This document shows positions 58,450-64,000 of a stretch of DNA of 64,000 nt, in pieces (position 1 is the first letter of the stretch; each line of letters opens with the position of its first letter). The position numbers and the translations under genes were made by a program. This DNA comes from Oscillospiraceae bacterium (GTDB lineage Bacteria; Bacillota; Clostridia; Oscillospirales; UBA929): positions 1-64,000 of the forward strand of contig JAISCT010000017.1 in NCBI GenBank assembly GCA_031265355.1. Direction: 5' to 3'. Below the pieces are notes generated by a model that saw nothing but the letters and a program-made list of their open reading frames with translations, was not told the DNA's origin and ran no database searches.

Positions 58450-59523
58450 ATGAGAAGATGTTTTCTTGATCATTTGCGTTGGATGGCAGTGCTGCTGCTT
58501 TTTCCATACCACACCTTTATGATTTACAATTCATTTGGAGAGAACTTTTATATCAAAGGGGCAAATGTGTCACTGACAACAGGGATTATGATTGCAATCG
58601 GACCTTGGTTTATGCCGTTGTTGTTTGTGATTGCGGGTATGAGCTCAGCGTTTGCATTGCAGAAAAGAACCGCGATGCAATATATAAAAGAACGGATTTC
58701 TAAACTGCTGATCCCCTTGCTGTCCGGCGTCTTACTGCTGATCCCCGTACAGACTTTTTTTGCGGAGCGCTTTCACAATGGATATACCGGGGGGTATTTT
58801 CAACAATACATACTATTTTTCACAAAGCCAACCGACCTTTCGGGATACACGGGAGGGTTCACGCCTGGCCACTTGTGGTTTATCTTTTATTTGTTTGTTA
58901 TCTCTCTGGTTGCTTTGCCCATGATGAGCGCATATCAAAGGGCAAACAGAAAGCTCTCTTTTCAAAAGGTAAATTTACCTCTTTTACTTCTCTTATTTCT
59001 TTTGCCTTTGTTTGGTACATTTATAGTGAATATAAAAGGAAAAAGTCTCGGCGAATACTTTGTGTATTTCCTACTCGGCTGCTTCTTTTTATTCGATGAG
59101 AATGTCCTTGAAAAAGTCGATAAACATCGATTTTTACTATTGATTCTTTCTGCCCTCTCCATGACCGTAGTGTTGCTGTGCTGGTGTGGAGTTTTTGGCG
59201 ATATCCCCGATATTGTTTATGATATTTTTTCCCACTTTTATGCGTGGGCGGCGATTTTATCCCTCATGGGAATGGGCAGACATTGTTTGAACTTCAAAAA
59301 CAAAGTGACCGACTACTTTTCGACCTCCTCTTTTTCTGTATATATTTTCCATCAATCATGGATTGTGGCCGTAGCATATTGCATATTTATGTTGACAGAC
59401 AATATACTGATGCAAATCATTCTGATTATGACAGTGAGCATCTTAGCCACATTCGCGACATATGAGCTGTGCAAAAGAACACGCATCACAAGGTTTTTAT
59501 TTGGGATTAAATCTCCCAACTAG
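58450..59523 (+). CDS. Acyltransferase-3 family membrane protein
   Basis: A 357-residue membrane protein with about ten helices. The N-terminal motif FLDHLRWMAVLLLFPYHTFM has the R and H expected in acyltransferase family 3; further helices include IMIAIGPWFMPLLFVIAGMS (G.....F.F.iSG-type) and LWFIFYLFVISLVALP. These enzymes O-acylate surface polysaccharides or lipids. ATG 58450 follows GGAGGG closely; an upstream in-frame ATG at 58393 lies in the end of hepT. Codon usage is AT-rich compared with the flanking chromosome. Confidence 0.9.
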   Translation: MRRCFLDHLRWMAVLLLFPYHTFMIYNSFGENFYIKGANVSLTTGIMIAIGPWFMPLLFVIAGMSSAFALQKRTAMQYIKERISKLLIPLLSGVLLLIPVQTFFAERFHNGYTGGYFQQYILFFTKPTDLSGYTGGFTPGHLWFIFYLFVISLVALPMMSAYQRANRKLSFQKVNLPLLLLLFLLPLFGTFIVNIKGKSLGEYFVYFLLGCFFLFDENVLEKVDKHRFLLLILSALSMTVVLLCWCGVFGDIPDIVYDIFSHFYAWAAILSLMGMGRHCLNFKNKVTDYFSTSSFSVYIFHQSWIVAVAYCIFMLTDNILMQIILIMTVSILATFATYELCKRTRITRFLFGIKSPN

Positions 59524-59570
59524 AAAAATCCTCTGATGAAACAGCAAGAGGTTCCACAAGGAGAGAAAAA

Positions 59571-61373
59571 ATGAAAACGCGCCATCCCCATCGAATCGGC
59601 AAGAAGACTCTGACATTCGGATTTGCGATTGTTATCTTGTTCTCGCTAATGGCGGCTGCCGTAAGCTGTTCGGCCACTTCGAAGACACAAACATTCGCCT
59701 ATACGCCAGATTTCACGAGTGTAATAACCAACCCGGAGAGAGGATATTTTGAAAATTTTAGCGGGCTTGACCCTCTTCATCCGCAGGATTTCGAGGAGGA
59801 CTACGCACAGTGGCTCACCGATCCGGAATATGATTCCTGGTATTTGGGCGGCGGTTATCTGAAACTGCTGCGCTCATCGCGTCAAGACGGGGTTACGATG
59901 CTGGATGCCAATATATACGTGAACAAATACATCAATTCGCCCGAGCTGCCTCAGTCCTTCTTGGACGAACTTTCCAGGGCATTGCAGGTTGTACGGGAAG
60001 CAAGGATGAAAATCACTCTGCGCATAGTATATGCGGACGCTTGGACGCCGATGGTTGTCGAGAAGAACTATTTGCGGCATATTGAGCAAATCGGAGCGGT
60101 CATTACCGAAAACTCCGATATTGTGGAGAGCTTATCCGCCGGGATACTCGGCCCGTGGGGAGAGTGGCATAATGACGACGACTATGTCATGGTGGACAAT
60201 AAGTCCTATAAACGCGAAGACCGTCCTGAATACGAAAACGGCATGCCAACGACAGACATAAACTCTCCGGAGCAAGGCGCGCAGCGCTATCGGCTTATTA
60301 AACAGTTACTCGATCACACGCCGGATACCATACCTGTCGTCATGCGCTACGTCGAATTCCTTATGGAGATAAAAGCGTTGGCGGAGAACCCTCCGCAGGG
60401 CGCGACCATATTGACCCAGGCGCAGCTTGACCGCCTGGGCCTGCACGACGACTCGTTCGCGTCGTTCGTCATGAGCCATACGCGCGCCGGGGGTTGGGAA
60501 GAGGCGTTTTACCCCTATTGGGACGATGACAAGAAATACGACCAAGTCAACGAGGTTGCGGCGTTTGCGGCTCAGCTTGAGACATCGTACGGAGGCGATG
60601 TCCTGCAATACGGAGAAACGACATGGTACCCTGACGACGACCTCGACTTCGGCAAAGACGACCCCTTGGCCAATACCGAGGTGGTTGACGCGGGCGCGCA
60701 ACTGGCGCTCAGTGAAGCCGCGGCAAGAAAGCTGACTATGATAAACCGCAGCTGGCATGTCAAGCATCTTGACTTTTGGAAAGGCATCTGGCTCCCCGCC
60801 TCCGGCAACGACCCCGCCGAGAGCGCCTACACCCGTCTTGAGCGCAAACTCGGCTACAGGCTTCGCCTTGACACAGCAGCGTTTACCACCAACGCCAAGA
60901 ACGGGGACACTTTCGCTATCAGGGCAATACTTCACAACGACGGCTACGCGGGCATCATCAGGCTTCGTCCGATATTTGTGGTGTTCGATGACGGCGTCAA
61001 CCGCTACGACATCGAGCTTATGAACGTGGACGCTCGCACATGGCTGAGCGGCGAAAACAGGTTAGACGCTTCGGTGACGCTCCCTAAGGATATGGAGACG
61101 GGCGAGTACGCAGTCGCGCTATGGCTTCCGGATTATTATGAGAACCTGCGCGGCCTGCCGGCGTATTCCGTGCGGTTTGCCAACAAGGGTATCTGGTGCG
61201 GAAGCAAGGGCTACAACTACCTCGGCACGATCAAGTACCAAAGGGACGGTCGGTCCGTTGTCCATCCGCTGTCAGACGAATTTGTAGCCGAACTCGGCGA
61301 AGACCCGGACAATCCAAAAGGCGGACACAATTTCCAGCCAACATTTGACCCCGCGTTTATCCATGAAACATGA
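59571..61373 (+). CDS. DUF4874/DUF4832-domain lipoprotein
   Basis: A 600-residue exported protein. Signal segment LTFGFAIVILFSLMAAAVSC with lipobox AVSC (Cys33) suggests a lipoprotein. The N-terminal part has VITNPERGYFENFSG (NPERG motif of DUF4874) and GILGPWGEWH; the DUF4832 part follows (MINRSWHVKHLDFWKG, GYRLRL). Fold resembles glycoside hydrolase-like TIM barrels with a beta-sandwich, but activity is uncharacterised. AGGAGAG precedes ATG. A strong hairpin terminator follows. Confidence 0.85.
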   Translation: MKTRHPHRIGKKTLTFGFAIVILFSLMAAAVSCSATSKTQTFAYTPDFTSVITNPERGYFENFSGLDPLHPQDFEEDYAQWLTDPEYDSWYLGGGYLKLLRSSRQDGVTMLDANIYVNKYINSPELPQSFLDELSRALQVVREARMKITLRIVYADAWTPMVVEKNYLRHIEQIGAVITENSDIVESLSAGILGPWGEWHNDDDYVMVDNKSYKREDRPEYENGMPTTDINSPEQGAQRYRLIKQLLDHTPDTIPVVMRYVEFLMEIKALAENPPQGATILTQAQLDRLGLHDDSFASFVMSHTRAGGWEEAFYPYWDDDKKYDQVNEVAAFAAQLETSYGGDVLQYGETTWYPDDDLDFGKDDPLANTEVVDAGAQLALSEAAARKLTMINRSWHVKHLDFWKGIWLPASGNDPAESAYTRLERKLGYRLRLDTAAFTTNAKNGDTFAIRAILHNDGYAGIIRLRPIFVVFDDGVNRYDIELMNVDARTWLSGENRLDASVTLPKDMETGEYAVALWLPDYYENLRGLPAYSVRFANKGIWCGSKGYNYLGTIKYQRDGRSVVHPLSDEFVAELGEDPDNPKGGHNFQPTFDPAFIHET

Positions 61374-61410
61374 ATGGTTCAGGTGTCAGAAGTGCGTAGA
61401 ACAGTTGCCC

Positions 61411-61460
61411 CCTCCTTATAAAATTGAAGTACAAATTTCAATTTTATAAGGAGGACTTTT
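61411..61460 (+). terminator. 18-bp perfect hairpin at the right end of the accessory block
   Basis: CCTCCTTATAAAATTGAA (61411-61428) and its exact reverse complement (61437-61454), 8-nt loop, then ACTTTTTT. It acts as a plausible terminator for the DUF4832 gene. It also supplies the stop codon of the truncated ATPase on the other strand, so the junction of accessory and core DNA falls here. Confidence 0.85.
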
Positions 61461-61599
61461 TTACAAAGCCGAATACATCAAACAACGTGGTTTTTCCTAC
61501 CCCGTTGCGACCAACGAATACGGCCATCCCCGGCAGATCCGTCAAGCTCACGTTTTGTAATGATTTAAAATTGTGTATTTCAAGCGACTCTATCCTCAT
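61444..61599 (-). pseudogene. Truncated AAA/RecF-like ATPase, N-terminal 51 residues
   Basis: Starts at ATG 61599 behind GGAGGTGGGG with MRIESLEIHNFKSLQNVSL and Walker A GRNGVGKTTLFDVF, the usual start of AAA_21/SMC-like ATPases (OLD-like or phage-defence type proteins often have it). The frame ends after FVKKSSL at 61444 within the hairpin; the rest (several hundred residues) is missing. The gene lies between the accessory block and galT and marks a deletion or insertion break. Confidence 0.8.
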
Positions 61600-61659
61600 A
61601 TCCCCACCTCCAAAAGCAAGGGCGGCATCCTGCCGCCCGCGGTTGCGATGCATGATAAG

Positions 61660-63174
61660 CTACAACACCGCGAGGAAACGGTCGAAGGCGGCCTGGCCGG
61701 CGGCGTCGCGTTTGAAGACACCGGCCTGTTCCAAAATGGCGGTGAAGGTGCGGCCGAGCTCATCTCGGATGATCTCATCCACATTGTCCGGCCCGATGGC
61801 GGGATAGCTCCCCCGCCATCTCGCCACCCAGTGGGCATGTTTTTGGATCTCCTCGACAAAAGCCACATCCTCGCCGGCGAGCAGCGCTTGCTTCAGCCGC
61901 TCCATCTCTTCCAGCAGGCGCGCCGGCAGCACGGCCAAACCCATCACCTCGATGAGACCGATGTTTTCCTTCTTGATGTTGTGATACTCCGCGTGCGGAT
62001 GAAATACCCCCAGCGGATGCTCCGGCGTCGTGATGTTGTTGCGCAATACGAGATCCAGCTCAAATTTTTCCCCCCGCATCCGCGCGATGGGCGTGACCGT
62101 GTTGTGCGGCACACCGTCGGAGTGGGCGAAGACCCCCGCCGGCTCGTCCGAATACCCGCGCCACGCCGCCAAAATGTGCAGCGCCGCCGCCACCAGCTTC
62201 CGCTTGTCCGCGTGCGCAATGCGAATCACACTCATCGGCCACTTGACTACGCCCGCCTCCACGTCCGCAAAGCCGCCGCCGAGGGCGACGGATCGCTCGA
62301 CGGGCGCCAACTCCATCGCAAAGGTGTAGCGCCCGCCCTGGAAGTGCTCGTGACTCAAAATGCTCCCGCCCACAATCGGCAGCTCTGCGTTGGAACCGAC
62401 AAAGTAATGGGGGAACTGCTCTAAAAACCCCAGGAGCTTTTCAAACGTACCCCGATTCATCACCATAGGCACATGCGCTTGGTTCAGCACAATGCAGTGC
62501 TCCCGGTAGTAGATGTAGGGCGAGTACTGCAGCCCCCACGCCTCGCCGCCGAGTCCCATTGGGATGATGCGGTGGTTGTGCCGCGCGGGGTGATCGATGC
62601 GCCCGGCGTAACCCTCGTTTTCCATGCAGAGCATACAGGCGGGGTACCCGCCGTGTGGCTGCAAACGCGCCGCCGCAATGTCCTTCGGGTCCTTCTCGGG
62701 CTTTGCCAGGTTGATCGTGATGTCGATAGCGCCATACGGCGTTTGCGTCTTCCAACGGCGATCGAGCGCCGTCCGGTAGCGGCGGATGTAGTTTACGTCC
62801 TGGCTGAGGGCATAGAAATAGTCGGTCGCCTCCCGCGGCGAACGGGCATAGGCCCTATAAAACGCATCCACCACTTGGGCGGGGCGGGGCGTCAGAATCT
62901 CCATCAGTGCCGTCTCGTATTGGTCGCGCGCGGCGGGACTGTCCGCAAAAAGTCCCTGCCGCGCCGCGTGAGCCGTCAATGTTTCGAGGATCTGCTCCAG
63001 CGGCGGTTCCGGCGGTACGGCGTCCGTACCCTCCGCCGCGGCCGGCGGCTCGTAGGCGGAAAGAGCGAGCCGCTCCAAAAGGCGGTTGCGGGCGTAAATC
63101 TCCTCAAAGGGGACGAGCAATCCGGTCCGTTTCGCATAGCGCAGGAGAGCGTCAATCGCGCGGCAGACCATCAT
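61660..63174 (-). CDS. galT: UTP-hexose-1-phosphate uridylyltransferase (GalT class II)
   Basis: A 504-residue protein of the Firmicute GalT2 type, longer than the E. coli enzyme. The N-terminus AIDALLRYAKRTGLL is typical; the catalytic and conserved motifs include CMLCMENEGYAGR, HRIIPMGLGGE, YFVGSNAELPIVGGSILSHE (the HEHFQGG region) and HPHAEYHNIKKENIG. It interconverts UDP-glucose and galactose-1-phosphate in the Leloir pathway. The start ATG 63174 overlaps the galE stop by 4 nt. Confidence 0.96.
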   Translation of the reverse strand: MMVCRAIDALLRYAKRTGLLVPFEEIYARNRLLERLALSAYEPPAAAEGTDAVPPEPPLEQILETLTAHAARQGLFADSPAARDQYETALMEILTPRPAQVVDAFYRAYARSPREATDYFYALSQDVNYIRRYRTALDRRWKTQTPYGAIDITINLAKPEKDPKDIAAARLQPHGGYPACMLCMENEGYAGRIDHPARHNHRIIPMGLGGEAWGLQYSPYIYYREHCIVLNQAHVPMVMNRGTFEKLLGFLEQFPHYFVGSNAELPIVGGSILSHEHFQGGRYTFAMELAPVERSVALGGGFADVEAGVVKWPMSVIRIAHADKRKLVAAALHILAAWRGYSDEPAGVFAHSDGVPHNTVTPIARMRGEKFELDLVLRNNITTPEHPLGVFHPHAEYHNIKKENIGLIEVMGLAVLPARLLEEMERLKQALLAGEDVAFVEEIQKHAHWVARWRGSYPAIGPDNVDEIIRDELGRTFTAILEQAGVFKRDAAGQAAFDRFLAVL

Positions 63175-64000
63175 GCCCCTCCAAACCCGTCCGGATGCGC
63201 CTGATGCCAGGCCCACGCGGACGCCACAATTTCATCGATGTCGGTGCGCTGCGGGTTCCAGCCCAGCACGCGCCGGATCTTCTCGCTGGAGGCGACGAGC
63301 TGCGCCGGATCCCCCGCCCGGCGGGGGGCGACTTCGTTGGGAATCGGCCGGCCCACCACGCGTTCCGCCGCGCGGATGACCTCTTTTACCGAGAAGCCGT
63401 TGCCGTTACCCAGGTTGAAGATGTCGCTCGGGTTGTCGTCCACCAGCAGGTACAACATGGCCAGGATGTGCGCCTGCGCCAGATCGCAGACGTGGATGTA
63501 GTCGCGGATGCAGGTGCCGTCGGGCGTGTCGTAGTCGTCCCCGTATATGTCCACCCGCGCGCGCTTCCCAAGGGCCGCCTGCAGCACCAGCGGCACCAAG
63601 TGCGTCTCGGGATCGTGCGCCTCGCCGATCTGCCCGCTCTCGTGCGCGCCGCTGGCGTTGAAGTAACGCAGAGAGACGTAACGGATCCCGTGCGCCACCT
63701 CCGTCCAGTGAAACATCTTCTCCATCGAGAGCTTTGTCTCTCCGTATGTATTGGTGGGACGGGTGGGGTCGCTCTCGAGGATGGGCACCCGCTCCGGCTC
63801 GCCGTAGGCGGCGGCAGTGGAGGAAAAGACGATCCGTTTGACATCGTGCGCCACCAGGCTCTGGAGTAAAATGCGCGTGCCGTTTACGTTGTTGTCGTAA
63901 TATTTGAGCGGATTCGTCATGCTCTCGCCCACCAACGAGTTGGCCGCGAAATGGATCACCGCGCCGACATTGCTGTGCGACAGCAAGTCGTCCAAAAAGG
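63171..64000 (-). CDS. galE: UDP-glucose 4-epimerase GalE, N-terminus off window
   Basis: C-terminal about 276 residues of an extended SDR epimerase; the frame is open to the window end, so the N-terminal NAD-binding GxxGxxG lies outside. Visible: VIHFAANSLVGES, FSSTAAAYG, catalytic YGETKLSME (YxxxK), RYFNASGAHESG, and CIRDYIHVCDLA. It interconverts UDP-galactose and UDP-glucose and is coupled to galT by the ATGA overlap, making a Leloir operon on the minus strand. Confidence 0.97.
   Translation of the reverse strand, partial: FLDDLLSHSNVGAVIHFAANSLVGESMTNPLKYYDNNVNGTRILLQSLVAHDVKRIVFSSTAAAYGEPERVPILESDPTRPTNTYGETKLSMEKMFHWTEVAHGIRYVSLRYFNASGAHESGQIGEAHDPETHLVPLVLQAALGKRARVDIYGDDYDTPDGTCIRDYIHVCDLAQAHILAMLYLLVDDNPSDIFNLGNGNGFSVKEVIRAAERVVGRPIPNEVAPRRAGDPAQLVASSEKIRRVLGWNPQRTDIDEIVASAWAWHQAHPDGFGGA

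Noticed and set aside
57271..61465. tRNA-Ser as attL with a matching attR at the right boundary
   Set aside because: I looked for a copy of the tRNA 3' end (GGTTCGAATCCC or TTCCTCCGCCA) near 61.4 kb and found none; no integrase is present.
1..64000. CRISPR array or prophage
   Set aside because: No regularly spaced direct repeats of 24-40 nt and no phage structural or integrase genes were seen; the only tandem repeats are the two 7-nt arrays.

Overview
The window is 64 kb of GC-rich chromosome from an endospore-forming, anaerobic-type Firmicute, most likely class Clostridia. The evidence is a conserved yqfC-yqfD-phoH-ybeY-dgkA-era-recO cluster, a YlbJ-type sporulation membrane protein, HPr with His15 and Ser46, an infC-rpmI-rplT operon with a leader attenuator, strong Gram-positive Shine-Dalgarno sites and sigma-A promoters, and a complete V/A-type ATPase operon. 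I cannot name a genus from sequence alone.

Layout. 1-3.5 kb is a patchwork: a type I restriction methyltransferase cut by the window edge, a frameshifted SLH-domain remnant, a DsbA/FrnE-like oxidoreductase, an EcsC-like protein with C-terminal zinc ribbons, an SDR remnant and tRNA-Leu(GAG). 3.6-8.5 kb holds a uvrC-rsmD-coaD-coiled-coil-GGDEF run and a separate ptsH unit. 8.6-17.7 kb holds mutS2, the recO-to-yqfC housekeeping/sporulation cluster and divergent ylbJ. 18-26 kb has a possibly self-regulated AlbA_2/Schlafen-like regulator, pcrA, a YdjG/YdjI-like zinc-ribbon plus SPFH pair, and an Lrp regulator with an aminotransferase. 26.6-35.6 kb is the V/A-ATPase operon in the order G/H-like, C, I, K, F, E, A, B, D. 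35.8-42.1 kb holds polA, an arginine/tyrosine phosphatase, rimI, tsaD and the rplT-rpmI-infC operon. 42.4-47.3 kb is a 1620-residue secreted glycoside hydrolase family 2 enzyme, followed by a convergent two-component system. 50.4-57 kb has tRNA-Tyr and tRNA-Thr, a Gx transporter/NusG-II/ApbE cassette, tgt, a DUF1624 protein, ychF and an MBL-fold hydrolase.

From 57.36 to about 61.46 kb, just after tRNA-Ser(TGA), lies an AT-richer accessory block: a YgiT-type zinc finger, an MntA/HepT toxin-antitoxin pair whose antitoxin has no ATG/GTG/TTG start, an acyltransferase-3 protein and a DUF4874/DUF4832 lipoprotein. It ends at a truncated AAA ATPase; galT and a partial galE follow.

Points most worth a second look: (1) MntA with an apparent ATT start; (2) a 71-bp two-hairpin element present twice, each copy just upstream of a gene start; (3) an identical 33-nt heptamer repeat inside both polA and a transporter gene; (4) near-identical zinc-ribbon tails on an EcsC-like protein and an SPFH protein 20 kb apart; (5) an ATC start for infC behind an attenuator. 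No CRISPR array, complete insertion sequence or prophage was seen.
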